From Microbacterium foliorum (GTDB lineage: Bacteria > Actinomycetota > Actinomycetes > Actinomycetales > Microbacteriaceae), in the NCBI RefSeq assembly GCF_003367705.1, contig NZ_CP031425.1:682001-746000 (forward strand): DNA of 64,000 bases. The letters run 5' to 3'. The notes below the pieces were generated by a model. It ran no database searches, was not told where the DNA came from, and saw nothing but the letters and a program-made list of their open reading frames with translations. A program made the translations under genes and the position numbers. Within the stretch, counting starts at the first letter, position 1. Each line of letters opens with the position of its first letter. Positions 15,271-25,900 of the stretch are shown one piece after another.

Positions 15271-17322
15271 TCATCGCAGGAACGCCGCGGCGACGCCGGA
15301 ATCCACCGGGATGTGCAGGCCGGTGGTGCGGCTGAGTTCGGGGCCGGTGAGCACGTAGACGGCATCCGCCACGTTCTCGGGCACGACTTCGCGCTTGAGG
15401 ATCGTGCGGTTGGCGTAGAACTGACCGAGGTCCTCTTCGGCGACGCCGTAGGTGGCGGCGCGGTTGGCACCCCAGCCCGAGGCGAAGATGCCCGAGCCAC
15501 GCACGACGCCGTCGGGGTTGATGCCGTTGACGCGAATGCCGTATTCACCGAGCTCGACGGCCAGCAGCCGTACCTGGTGCGCCTGGTCGGCCTTGGTCGC
15601 CGAGTAGGCGATGTTGTTCGGGCCCGCGAAGACGGAGTTCTTCGACGAGATGTAGATGATGTCGCCGCCGAGCTTCTGATCGATCAGCACGCGGGCTGCG
15701 GCCTTCGACACCAGGAACGACCCCTTGGCCATGACGTCGTGCTGCAGGTCCCAGTCCTTCTCGGTGGTCTCGAGCAGCGGCTTCGACAGCGAGAGCCCGG
15801 CGTTGTTGACGACGAGGTCGACGCCGCCGAACGCGAGCACGGCGTCGTTCACCGCGGCCTGGATGGCATCGGCATCCGCGACGTTCGCCGCCACACCGAT
15901 GGCCACATCCGTCGAACCGAGCTCGGCGGCGGCGGCCTGCGCCTTCTCGAGGTCGAGGTCGGCGATGACGACGCAGGCGCCCTCGGCCGCGAGGCGGGTG
16001 GCGATGGCCTTGCCGATGCCGCTGGCGGCACCGGTGACGAAGGCGATGCGGCCCTGGTGCGACTTCGGCTTCGGCATCCGCTGCAGCTTCGCCTCCTCCA
16101 GCGCCCAGTACTCGATGGCGAACTTCTCGGCGTCGGAGATGGGGGAGTAGGTCGACAGCGCCTCGGCACCGCGCATCACGTTGATGGCGTTGACATAGAA
16201 CTCGCCGGCGACGCGGGCTGTCTGCTTGTTCGCACCGTACGAGAACATCCCGATGCCGGGGACGAGGACGATCAGCGGGTCGGCGCCCCGGATCACGGGC
16301 GACTCCGCGGTCGCGTGCGCGTCGTAGTAAGCCTGGTAGTCGGCACGGTACTCGGCGTGCAGCTCGTGCAGGCGGGCGATCTGCTCGTCTACGGATGCCG
16401 TGACCGGCAGATCGAGGATCAGCGGCTTGACCTTGGTGCGCAGGAAGTGGTCGGGGCAGCTGGTGCCGAGGGCAGCGAGCTCGGGCGCGCGCTCGGAGGC
16501 GAGGAAGTCGAGCACGACGTCGGAGTCGGTGAAGTGGCCGACCATCGGCTTGTCGGTCGACGCGATGCCGCGGATGGTGCCGGCGAGGGCCGCCGCGCGA
16601 TCGCGGCGCTCGGCCTCGGGGAGCGCCGCGAATCCGGCACGGACGCCACCGAACGGATCGGCCGTGCCGTTCGCCGCGATGTAGGCGGCTGCGGTGTCGA
16701 TGATCCACAGCGAGTTCGCCTCGGCCTCCTCCGACGTGTCCCCCCAGGCGGTGATGCCGTGCCCGCCGAGGATCGTGCCGATCGCCTGCGGGTTCTGGGC
16801 CTTGATCGCGGCGATGTCGAGTCCGAGCTGGAAGCCGGGTCGGCGCCACGGCACCCAGACGACACGCTGCCCACCAGCACCGTCGCCGAAGATCTTCGCG
16901 GTCAGCGCCTCGCCGTCGACGGCTGTGGCGATCGCGATTCCGGAGTCGGGGTGCAGGTGGTCGACGTGCGCGGCGTCGACGAGGCCGTGCATCGCGGTGT
17001 CGATCGACGGGGCGGCACCGCCCTTGCCGTGCAGGCAGTAGTCGAACGCCGCGACCATCTCGTCTTCGCGCTCGAGGCCGGGGTAGACGTCGACGAGCGC
17101 GCGCATGCGGTCGAGGCGCAGCACGGCGAGTCCCTGCTCCGTCAGCGTGCCCAGGTCGCCGCCCGAGCCCTTGACCCACATCAGCTCGACCGGCTGCCCG
17201 GTGACGGGGTCGATCGCGGTGCCCTTCGCCGACGTGTTGCCGCCCGCGTAGTTGGTGTTCTTGGGGTCGGCGCCGAGGCGGTTCGACCGCTCGATGAGGG
17301 CGGCGGCGGTGGGGTTCGTCAT
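15271..17322 (-). CDS. bifunctional rhamnulose-1-phosphate aldolase / L-lactaldehyde (short-chain) dehydrogenase
   Basis: A 683-residue fusion. Residues 1-410 form a class II aldolase/adducin-type domain (GGNTSAKG near 28-35, zinc ligands His122 and His124 in HVDHLHPDSG, GGHGITAWG), splitting rhamnulose 1-phosphate into DHAP and L-lactaldehyde. Residues about 430-683 form a short-chain dehydrogenase (VTGAASGIGKAIA, NNAGLS, YSATK) that should oxidise the lactaldehyde. This fused form (RhaE/YuxG type) is the usual Gram-positive solution. ATG 17322 is used since it overlaps the hydrolase stop (ATGA) and has AAGGA upstream; the frame stays open further upstream but inside the neighbour. Keeping toxic lactaldehyde next to its oxidase is a plausible benefit. 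Confidence 0.93.
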   Translation of the reverse strand: MTNPTAAALIERSNRLGADPKNTNYAGGNTSAKGTAIDPVTGQPVELMWVKGSGGDLGTLTEQGLAVLRLDRMRALVDVYPGLEREDEMVAAFDYCLHGKGGAAPSIDTAMHGLVDAAHVDHLHPDSGIAIATAVDGEALTAKIFGDGAGGQRVVWVPWRRPGFQLGLDIAAIKAQNPQAIGTILGGHGITAWGDTSEEAEANSLWIIDTAAAYIAANGTADPFGGVRAGFAALPEAERRDRAAALAGTIRGIASTDKPMVGHFTDSDVVLDFLASERAPELAALGTSCPDHFLRTKVKPLILDLPVTASVDEQIARLHELHAEYRADYQAYYDAHATAESPVIRGADPLIVLVPGIGMFSYGANKQTARVAGEFYVNAINVMRGAEALSTYSPISDAEKFAIEYWALEEAKLQRMPKPKSHQGRIAFVTGAASGIGKAIATRLAAEGACVVIADLDLEKAQAAAAELGSTDVAIGVAANVADADAIQAAVNDAVLAFGGVDLVVNNAGLSLSKPLLETTEKDWDLQHDVMAKGSFLVSKAAARVLIDQKLGGDIIYISSKNSVFAGPNNIAYSATKADQAHQVRLLAVELGEYGIRVNGINPDGVVRGSGIFASGWGANRAATYGVAEEDLGQFYANRTILKREVVPENVADAVYVLTGPELSRTTGLHIPVDSGVAAAFLR

Positions 17323-18173
17323 GGCTGTTCCTTGTTCTCGGGAGAAGTGGCGAGGATGCGGGCGGCGAAGCGATCGATCGATGCGGTCGCACCCGGGTGT
17401 TCCGGACGGTTGAGGTGGCCGTGGCGGGTGCCGGGCTCGGTCGAGATGTCGAGGTCGACGCCTGCGTCGCGCAGGGACGCGCCGAACGCCTCGCCGGAGA
17501 CGCGCAGCTCGTCGACCTCGTCGTTGATCATGATCGTGGCGGGAAAGCGCGAGAGCTGTGCGGGGGATGCTGTGCCGGGCACGGCGTAGATCTCTGCGCT
17601 CTCGACGGGCCCGCCGAGATAGTTCTCGTACATGACGCGCACGGGGTCGGGCCCGAATGTGTCGGCGTCGGGATCTGCGTCGAGCGCGGCGCGCAGCGCG
17701 GCATCCGGGTGTCCCTGCACGGCGTGCAGGGTCGGGTAGGCGAGCACGGCGAGCGCCGGAACGGGACCCGCCCCGTGACTCAGCCGCAGGGCGGCACCCG
17801 CGGCGAGGTTGCCGCCGGCGCTCGCTCCGCCGATCGACCAGGGGCCGCGGGCGAGATCGGAATCCACGGCCCACCGGAACGCGGCCTCGACCTCGTCGGA
17901 GGCGACGGGGTAGTGCACGCCCTCGCGCTCGGGGGCTTCGGACGCCGCGGCCCAGGCCAGGGGGAACGGCGCGAGCGCATAGTCCACCGAGACCACCGCG
18001 ATGCCGCGGTCGGCGAAGCTCCGCGCCACCCAGTCGGCCTCCGGCATGTCGATCTCGCCGGCGAGGAAACCGCCGCCGTGCACCCAGACGAGCCCCGGGC
18101 CCGCGGGACTCTCGGGCGTGTACACGCGCACGCGCAGCGGTCCGTGCGGTCCGTCGAGCACCTGGTCGCTCAC
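17319..18173 (-). CDS. alpha/beta hydrolase (hormone-sensitive lipase-like esterase) in the rhamnose operon
   Basis: A 284-residue esterase. The oxyanion-hole motif HGGGF, nucleophile motif GASAGGN, acidic residue in INDEVDELR and final His in RHGHLNRP make a complete HSL-type catalytic set. No signal peptide, so cytoplasmic. I use GTG 18173; an ATG at 18227 in the same frame lies inside a 14-bp hairpin and would add 18 unconserved-looking residues. The gene sits between rhaI and the aldolase fusion with a four-base overlap to the latter. Removal of acetyl groups from imported rhamnose-containing oligosaccharides is an attractive role, but that is inference. Confidence 0.85.
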   Translation of the reverse strand: MSDQVLDGPHGPLRVRVYTPESPAGPGLVWVHGGGFLAGEIDMPEADWVARSFADRGIAVVSVDYALAPFPLAWAAASEAPEREGVHYPVASDEVEAAFRWAVDSDLARGPWSIGGASAGGNLAAGAALRLSHGAGPVPALAVLAYPTLHAVQGHPDAALRAALDADPDADTFGPDPVRVMYENYLGGPVESAEIYAVPGTASPAQLSRFPATIMINDEVDELRVSGEAFGASLRDAGVDLDISTEPGTRHGHLNRPEHPGATASIDRFAARILATSPENKEQP

Positions 18174-18198
18174 AGCATCGTCCGTTCTGTCGGTGGGG

Positions 18199-18234
18199 CG
18201 TCGGGATGCGGGGATCGGCTCCCGCATCCCGACG
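18199..18234. promoter_or_regulatory. perfect hairpin between rhaI and the esterase gene
   Basis: CGTCGGGATGCGGG (18199-18212) pairs perfectly with CCCGCATCCCGACG (18221-18234) around an eight-base loop. It lies within the operon, just upstream of the esterase start, without a T-run. It could be a partial terminator, an mRNA-processing site or a 3'-end stabiliser giving rhaM-rhaI higher expression than the downstream genes. Confidence 0.6.
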
Positions 18235-18260
18235 GGTCTTGTGATGTCAGGGGCGAAGGG

Positions 18261-19427
18261 TCAGGCGCCCCAGCCGGCCTGCACTCCGCCGACGCGCTCT
18301 GCGGCGATCTTCTGCTGGTAGCCCGAGTCGGCATAGGCCTTCATCGGGTCTGCGGCCAGACCGCGCGACTCGCGCCATTCAGCGAGAGCCGGGCGCACGT
18401 CGGTGTAGAAGGCGTCCATGAAGACGGCGTTCGCGGCGAGCACGTCGCCGGACCTCTGCGCCGCAGCCAGGGCGTCGCGGTCGACGAGCAGTGCGCGCGC
18501 CGTCATCTCCTGCACATTGAGCACCGAGCGGATCTGGCCGGGGATCTTGTCCTCGACGTTGTGGCACTGGTCGAGCATGAACGCCACGTCGGGGTTGTTC
18601 AGGCCGCCGCCGCGTACGACCTCGAACAGGATGCGGAACAGCTGGAACGGGTCGGCCGCCCCGACGATCAGGTCGTCGTCGGCGTAGAAGCGCGAGTTGA
18701 AGTCGAACGAGCCGAGCTTGCCGAGACGCAGCAGCTGCATCACGATGAACTCGATGTTGGTGCCGGGGGCATGGTGGCCGGTGTCGAGGCAGACCGAGGC
18801 CTTGTCGCCGAGCGCGACGACCTGTGCGTAGGACGTGCCCCAGTCCGGAACATCGGTGTGGTAGAAAGCCGGCTCGAAGAACTTGTACTCGAGCACGAGG
18901 CGCTGCTCGTCGCCCAGGCGCGCGTAGATCGTCTGCAGCGACTCCTGCAGACGATCCTGGCGGCCGCGCATGTCGGCCTGGCCCGGGTAGTTCGAGCCTT
19001 CGGCCAGCCAGATCTTCAGGTCGCGGCTGCCGGTGGCATCCATCACGTCGATGCAGGCGAGGTGGTGATCGATCGCCTTGCGGCGGATCGCCGCATCTTC
19101 GTGGGTCAGGGCGCCGAACTTGTAGTCGTCGTCCTGGAAGGTGTTGGAGTTGACCGTGCCGAGAGAGACGCCGAGGTCTTCTGCATAGGCCCGCAGATCG
19201 GAGAACGAGTCGACGAGATCCCACGGAATGTGCAGCGCGACCGAGGGAGCGAGCGCGGTGTAGGTGTTGACCTGCGCGGCATCCGCGATCTTCTCCCACG
19301 GGTCGCGCGGGGTGCCGGGGGTGCCGAACACCTTGAAGCGGGTGCCGGAGTTGCCGAACGCCCAGCTGGGGAGCTCGATGCCCTGCTTCTCGAGGGCGGC
19401 GAGGTTGTCGGACGAGAGGATGCTCAT
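18261..19427 (-). CDS. rhaI: L-rhamnose isomerase
   Basis: A 388-residue metal-dependent TIM-barrel isomerase converting L-rhamnose to L-rhamnulose. The sequence fits the Gram-positive/Pseudomonas RhaI type (about 390 residues) rather than enterobacterial RhaA: VNTYTALAPSVALHIPWD, LEYKFFEPAFYHTDVPDWG with the Glu metal ligand, CLDTGHHAPGTNIE and FDFNSRFYADDD supply the Mn2+/Mg2+ ligands. ATG 19427 overlaps the rhaM stop by four bases, fixing the start; the open frame continues upstream only as a shadow of rhaM. It is followed by a hairpin and the esterase gene. Confidence 0.95.
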   Translation of the reverse strand: MSILSSDNLAALEKQGIELPSWAFGNSGTRFKVFGTPGTPRDPWEKIADAAQVNTYTALAPSVALHIPWDLVDSFSDLRAYAEDLGVSLGTVNSNTFQDDDYKFGALTHEDAAIRRKAIDHHLACIDVMDATGSRDLKIWLAEGSNYPGQADMRGRQDRLQESLQTIYARLGDEQRLVLEYKFFEPAFYHTDVPDWGTSYAQVVALGDKASVCLDTGHHAPGTNIEFIVMQLLRLGKLGSFDFNSRFYADDDLIVGAADPFQLFRILFEVVRGGGLNNPDVAFMLDQCHNVEDKIPGQIRSVLNVQEMTARALLVDRDALAAAQRSGDVLAANAVFMDAFYTDVRPALAEWRESRGLAADPMKAYADSGYQQKIAAERVGGVQAGWGA

Positions 19428-19810
19428 GAGGCGCTGCCTTCGATATCGGAGTCGGTGGAGGATGCGGGGGAGTCGCCGGCATCGGCGAGCTGGTCTTCGA
19501 GGTGGAACACCTCGGTGAGTGTGGCGGCTGCCTGGTCGGGACGACCGTCGAGCCCGATGAAGAAGCGGCCCATCTCGGCCTCCCAACGGGCGGCGACCGC
19601 GGAGGCGGCGAGGTAGGCCTGCGCCGCCTCGTCATCGTCGGTCTCGTAATAGCCGAGGAGCGTGCCGCCCTCCGCGAGGAACAGTGAATAGTTGCGACGT
19701 CCGGCAGCGGCGATCTCAGCCAGCATCTCGGGCCACACGGGCGAGTGGCGGGCGAGGTATTCGTCGAGCAGCTCAGGGCGCACCTGCAACTGGAACGCGA
19801 CGCGGGTCAT
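19424..19810 (-). CDS. rhaM: L-rhamnose mutarotase
   Basis: A 128-residue protein of the RhaM/RhaU family, which interconverts alpha- and beta-L-rhamnopyranose to feed the isomerase. The N-terminal FQLQVRPELLDEYLARHSPVWPEM carries the conserved catalytic His22, and RNYSLFLAEGGTLLGYYE contains the conserved Tyr pair; the MGRFF motif near residue 80 is also typical. The last 20 or so residues are an acidic, Ser-rich extension beyond the usual length of about 105. First gene of the rhamnose operon, 24 bases downstream of a LacI-type palindrome. Confidence 0.95.
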   Translation of the reverse strand: MTRVAFQLQVRPELLDEYLARHSPVWPEMLAEIAAAGRRNYSLFLAEGGTLLGYYETDDDEAAQAYLAASAVAARWEAEMGRFFIGLDGRPDQAAATLTEVFHLEDQLADAGDSPASSTDSDIEGSAS

Positions 19811-19834
19811 GGGGATCTCTCTTCATCGAGGTTT

Positions 19835-19860
19835 TGAATCGTTTCACTGGCTGGTGTCAA
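19835..19860 (-). promoter_or_regulatory. LacI-type operator and promoter of the rhamnose operon
   Basis: TGAATCGTTTCA (19835-19846) matches its own reverse complement at ten of twelve positions and resembles the other CG-centred sites of the window. On the minus strand TTGACA (19855-19860) lies just upstream of it, so the operator would cover the -10 region; the -10 hexamer itself is poor (TTCAAA at a 16-base spacing). A second possibility is TTGACA (19882-19887) with TAGTGT (19860-19865) at 16 bases, but that -35 is inside a hairpin. Confidence 0.6.
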
Positions 19861-19864
19861 CACT

Positions 19865-19902
19865 AGCATGGCCGGTCGCTCTGTCAAGCGACCGGCCATG
19901 CT
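19865..19902. terminator. strong hairpin terminator after the rhamnogalacturonan lyase gene
   Basis: AGCATGGCCGGTCGCT (19865-19880) pairs perfectly with AGCGACCGGCCATGCT (19887-19902) around a six-base loop. It begins 19 bases after the stop codon of the large lyase gene and lies before the rhamnose operon promoter, so it should insulate the two same-strand units. No T-run follows, as is common in high-GC actinobacteria. Confidence 0.75.
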
Positions 19903-19920
19903 GTCGAGGGGATCGGATGA

Positions 19921-22900
19921 TCACCTCACCGTCACGGTCACACTCTTCGAGACCGTGGTGCCCGCGGTGTTCGAGAACTCGGCGACATAGGAGTAGGTGC
20001 CGGGTGCGCGACCGGTGATCGCGGTCTGCGCGCGCTGCGCTGAGGGGGACGCCGCCACCAGAGCCTGGGTGTCGATCAGAACCCCGTTCTCGTACAACCG
20101 GTATTCGGTGCCGTTCGTGCCCCACCAGAGGTCGGTGGTCACGGTGTAGCTGCCGTCGCGATCCCCATTGTCGTGGCTGACCACGGGCAGCCCTGGGGCG
20201 GCATCCTTCACTCTGACGGTGACGGATGTCGTGGATGTCGTGCCCTTCGCGTTGGTCAGCTCGCCCGTGTACACATACGTGCCGTTCGTGCGGCCGCTCA
20301 CCGAGACGGTGGTGAGCTGTGCCTTCGGCGAGTTCGCATCGAGGAGCTTCGTCGTAATGAGCGTCCCGTTCTCGTAGAGGCGGAACACCGCCCCGTTCAC
20401 GCCGTGCCAGAGGTTCATCGACACGGTGAACGCGCCATCGTGCAGACCGGTGTCCCAGCCCGAGTCCGTCGACAGCGTGCCGCGGGCGGGTTTCGCCGTC
20501 GGACGCTCGTCGTCGTAGACCAGGATCTGCGCCTCCGCACGCGTGACCAGGCCGTCATGGTTGACCGCGTTGGCGGTCACCGTGTGGGGCCCGACGAGGC
20601 CGGCCAGGTCGATCGTCTGGCCCGGGGCGACAGGTTCTCCGTCGAAGGTGACGTCGAGCGTCCGCACCCCCGACTCGGGATCGGCGGCCGTCACGTCGAC
20701 GGTGAAGGTGGACGTGCTGGCGAACAGGGAGCCGTCCGCAGGCATCCCCGACACCACGGGAGCCGTCTGATCGGCTGCCCCCGACGGGTCGCCGGTGACC
20801 GCGATGCGCGGAGCCGGCGGCTGTTCCATGCCGTCACCGAGGAAGAAGCTCGTCTGCGGCGGCTGGTTGTATCCGGTGTTCTGCCAGGCGACGGAGAGTC
20901 GATACACCGGGTCGTGCATCAGGGTCCGCAGACGCAGATCCGTCTCGTCGGCGGTCGAGTAGATCCGCAGCTCGGTCGAGTCGTCGGAGCGCCAGGCGAT
21001 CTCCTCGCGCCAGTCGCCGAAGAGGTCCGCCTGCAGGTTCGGCGTGCCCTTGGTGCTGTTGTTGGAGAGAGCGCCCTCCGCCTTCAGGATCACGTCGCTG
21101 GACTCCGTCTCCCCGTTCCACTTCGACACGGTCGGCACACCCGCGGACGTGTCGGCGTTCCAGTCGTGATCGACGATCTCCCGCAGCGGGTCTCCGTCGA
21201 ACCAGGCGAGGAAGTTCGCCGCAGGGATCCGTTCGCCGATGAGCTCACCGGTCGACGAGCGCAGCTGGCCGACGGGGGAGTTCCACGCGGCATCACCGCC
21301 GATCGCCCAGCCCTCGGCGCCCTCGTACCGGGGGTCGATGTCGGCGGAGGCTGCACGACCGGTGTCCTTGGCCGCAGGAATCGACCACAGAACCTCACCG
21401 GTGCGCGCGTCGCGCATCGTCGCACCGACGTTGCCCGAGGCGTTCATCTCCTCGTGTGCGGCGAACACCTCGAGGCCGGGGTTCGAGGGCACGAGGTCCG
21501 AGACGTGGATCGCGTCGCCGTGACCGAGGCCGGTGGAGTACAGGAGTGTGCCGTCGTCGTCGACCGTGGCCGATCCGTAGACGATCTCGTCCTTCTGGTC
21601 GCCGTCGACGTCGGCGACCGACAGGTTGTGGTTGCCCATCCCGTAGAAGCCCTCGTCACCGGAGTCATCCGAGTCGAGCACCCAGCGCTGGGTGAGCGAT
21701 GTGCCGTCGAAGTCGTACGCCGCCATCACGGCCCGGGTGTAGTACCCGCGGCTGAAGATCGCACTGGGGTGCTCGCCGTCGAGATACGCGGTCGCCGCCA
21801 GGAAGCGATCGACCCGGTTGCCGTAGCTGTCGCCCCACGAGCCGACGTCGCCTCGGGCCGGCACGTAGTCCACGGTGTCGACCGCAGCTCCCGTCAGTCC
21901 GGTGAAGACGCTGAGGTACTCGGGGCCGGTGAGCACGTAGCCCGTGCTGTTGCGGTGGTCGGCGCTGGCGTTGCCGATGGGCTGGCCCACGCCGTCGATC
22001 GTGCCGTCCGCGGTCTTCATGACCACCTCGGCGCGGCCGTCGCCGTCGTAGTCGAACACCTGGAACTGCGTGTAGTGGGCGCCCGCCCGGATGTTCACCC
22101 CCAGGTCGATGCGCCACAGGCGCGTGCCGTCGAGACGGTAGGCGTCGAGGTACACGTTGCCGGTGTATCCCGACTGCGAGTTGTCCTTCGAGTTCGAGGG
22201 GTCCCATTTGACGAGGATCTCGTACTGCCCGTCGCCGTCGAGATCTCCGACGCTCGCATCGTTGGCGCGGTACGAGTACGGCTGACCGTCCTTCGTGTAG
22301 GCGTCGGCGGGCTTGTCGAGCGGGATGGAGAGGTGATCGCCGGCCTGGACTCCGAACTGGTCGGTCACCGTGACCTCGCGATCGTCGAGGACGCTCGTGA
22401 CGTAGTACGTCGAGTCGCCCGAGCCGTCGGCGTCGAGGACGTTGGTCGAGTCGGTGATCGGCTCGTCCGTGATGCGGGTGCCGTCGCGGTAGACGTGGAA
22501 GGCGATCGCATCGGGGTCGGTGCCGAGCATGCGCCAGCTGACCAGCACGCCGTCGTCCGTCTGCACTGCTGCGGGCGCACGGTCGAGGTACTCGGCCTGC
22601 CGCTGCAGCACGGTGGCCGCCTCCGTGCTCAGCTGCGAGGAGTCGGGCCCCGCACCACCCGCGTTCACCGCGACAGCGGTGTAGTGGTACGGGATCGTGG
22701 TCAGCACGGCGGTGTCGACGAAGCGGTTCGCGGTGGCGAAGCCGGCGAGTTCGCCGCGCTCCCCCTCGATCTCGGAGCGGAAGATCATCGTGTAGACCGC
22801 GGTGCTCGGCTGCGCCCACGAGATCTCGACCTCGCGCTTCTCGAGCCGGTCGACCGCGAGGGCGGTGGGTGCGGACGGCGCGTCGACGGCCGCATCCACC

Positions 22901-25900
22901 AGAGACACGTCGACGGATGCCGACGGCACCGACTCCAGTCCGGTCTGATCGACAGCGGTCACGTGATACGTGTAATCGAGCCCGAGGCGCGCACCGGTGT
23001 CGATGAACGAGGCGGCCGTCGTCTCGCCGACCGGCGTCGACGACGTCTCGAACGCCGAGGTGCGGTACACCTTCCAGGTCATCCCGGGCTCGGCGGTCCA
23101 CGCGAGAGAGACGGTCGGTGCCGCGGGATCCGCGTTCACGTCCGTCACCTCGAGGTCGGCAGGGCCGAGCAGGATCGGGGTCACCTCGATGCCGTTGAGG
23201 CGTGTCCCCGCGGCGGCGCCGTGCACGCGCACGGTGAGCTGACCGTCTGTGACGAGCACCGGGCCGCGGACCGAGGCATTCACGGACCCGGAGCCGGCGT
23301 TGCCCGTGCCGAAGGCCTTGCCCTCGATGTCGACGTTCGTCCGGGTGGAGCCGATCCAGTCTCCGGAGTAGGTCTTGACCGAGTAGGTGCCGTTCGGCAC
23401 GTCCAGCAGGAACTCGCTCGAGTCGCCGGGGAGGACGAAGTCTCGCTCGAGGTCGCTCGCGCCGCCGGCGGTCCCGCGGTCGCGCCCGGCGTTCGCGGCC
23501 AGAGGCGTCGCGAAGCCGAACCCGGAGTCGGTCGTGTATCCGTCCTCGGGGTTCACCTCGGTGTAGCCGGGCATCACGGCCCCGCCGGCCAGCTGGAAGT
23601 CGAACTTCCACTTCGCCTGCTTGGTCGAGAAGCTCACGGTGTTCGATGCGTCCGAGACGCCCCGGCCGTTCACCGCGAACACGCGGTAGCGGTACCCCGC
23701 GCCCTCGGCGAGGCCCTGCACGATGGCGCTCGTCTGCGTGGTCGTGGTCACCAGCGCCCAGACCTGCTCGGGGTCGGCGGTGGCCTGGCGCTCGATGCGG
23801 TAGACGTCCGCGCCCGGCGACGCGTTCCACTGCAGCACGGCACCGGCATTCGAGACGGAGCCGGCCACGAGGTTCGCAGGCGCGGCCGGCACCGCGGCCG
23901 GCGGCTCGACGTCGACGACCTTCGCGGCGAGGGGGTCGTCGAGGGCGCTGACGTCCTGAGCGATGAGGCGCGCCATCTGGATCGCACCGTAGTCCTGGAA
24001 GTGCGTGTCGTCCTGGGTGCCGGACGGGCGGCCGGGGAAGATGCCCGGATCGACCCAGAGGAACACCGACTTCGCCGCCTCGGGACCGATCTCGTCGAGG
24101 TAGGCGCGGCTCGATGCCGACAGGTCGACGAGCGGGACGTCTTCCTCCGCTGCGAGCTCGATCATCTTCGCCACGTACTCGGGGAAGCTCACGGTGGCAG
24201 CCCCCGTCGCGGCGTCGAAGCTGCGACGTGAGACGGGGGTGACGAGCACGGGGGTGGCGCCGCGCTGGCGGGCTCCCTGCACGTAACCGCGCAGATACTC
24301 CTTGTAGTCGGCGGGAGACGCGTAGCGATCGTCGACGCCCTGAGTCGCGTCGTTGTGTCCGAACTGCACGAACAGATAGTCGCCGGGGCGGATTCCGCGG
24401 AGGATCTCGTCGAGACGACCCTGCGTGATGAAGTTCTTCGAGGACCGTCCGCCTATCGCGTGGTTCGCGAATGCGACGTCATCGGCGAAGAAGCGGTCGA
24501 TCATCTGGCCCCACCCCGCCTGCGGCGCGAAGGCGTCGGTGTAGGTCTGGACGGTCGAGTCGCCGGCGAGGTAGACCGTCGGCAGCGCTCCGGGCGTGCG
24601 GCTCGTCTGGCGAGTGATGGTGAGCGCGTCGAGCGCCGCGGCCGAACCGCCGACCTGCAGGGTCAGACGGCCATCGATGAGAGCGATCGGGAATGCCATC
24701 TCGAGGTACTCGCCGGCGGGCTTCGAGGTCGTCTGCACCTTGGCGATGCCCTCTGCGGTGATCGCGATCTCGCTCGCGGCACTGCGGTCGCCCGCGATGA
24801 CGGCGACGGTGTAGTCGCCTGCGCCGAGCTGCACCTCGAAGGTGCCGCCGTGGGCGGCGACATGATCTCCGCGCAGCGGATCGTCGCCGCCGCGGTCGAC
24901 ATCGGCGTGTGCGGAGGACGGGGCGGTGCTGAAGCCGTATCCCCACTCGTCGGAGAATCCGACGGACGAGGTGACGCCGACGGCGCCGTCGGCAAGGGCC
25001 CCGGGACCGAAGTCGAAGACGATCCGGTCGCCGGCAGGCAGGGGAGCGGGCGCTGCGTAGACCGCGGAGTCGACGGCGGCGGATGCGGCGGAGGTGCCTG
25101 CCGTGTTGCGCGCGGTCACCCGGTACGACCAGCTCTGCGACGTGTCGACCTCATCGGTGAATGCGGGTGCCGCCACCGTGGCGACGGCGGAGAAGAGCCC
25201 GTCGGCGCCCGCGCGCTCGACGACGTACTCGTCGGCATTCGATGTCGCGGTCCAGGTCAGTGCGACCGCATCCCTCGTCACCTGCGCGACCGCGAGTCCC
25301 TCGGGAGTCGCAGGAACGGCGAGGGCGGGGATCGCGCCGCTGCGCACCTCGGGGCTGCGTGCGGACACGAGCCCGTAGGAGTTGACGGCCTCAACCGTGT
25401 AGGCGAAGGCGTCGCCCTCGGCGACATCGGTGTCGGAGTACGTCGTCGCCTCGATCTCGTCGATCTGGCGGAACTCGCCGACCGCATCGCCGTCGACGTC
25501 CGCTCGCAGGATCCGGTACGCCGTGGCGCCGTCTGCGGCAGCCCAGGACAGATCGACCGCGTTCCAGGCGACTTCGGCGACCGCGAGGTCTGCCGGCACC
25601 GCCGGGAGCACCGGTGCGACGACGATCCCGTTGACGTAGGCGCCGAGGCCGCTCCCCGTGAAGCCCACGGTCAGCTGTCCGTCTTCGACCTTCGTGCGGA
25701 ACGTCTCGGTCGTGGACCCGCCCTTGGCGGTCGTGAGTCGTGTCTGTGCGACCCCTTCGAGAGTGAGCGTCGCGTTGGTGCTCGATGCCGTCGTCAGCGC
25801 GTCGCCGATCGTCACGGTCACGTCGTACTCACCGGCGGGGATGCTGTCGAGCAGGAAGCCCCACGATGTCCCGCCGACGAAGTCCTCCGCCACCGGATCC

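Noticed and set aside
14785-17589. A 934-codon open frame on the plus strand antisense to rhaB and the aldolase fusion
   Set aside because: It is antisense to two well-supported genes, has no recognisable domain, and its composition (Arg/Ala/Gly/Val-rich) is that of high-GC shadow frames.
17397-19616. A 739-codon plus-strand frame opposite the esterase, rhaI and rhaM genes
   Set aside because: It spans three convincingly annotated genes and shows no domain.
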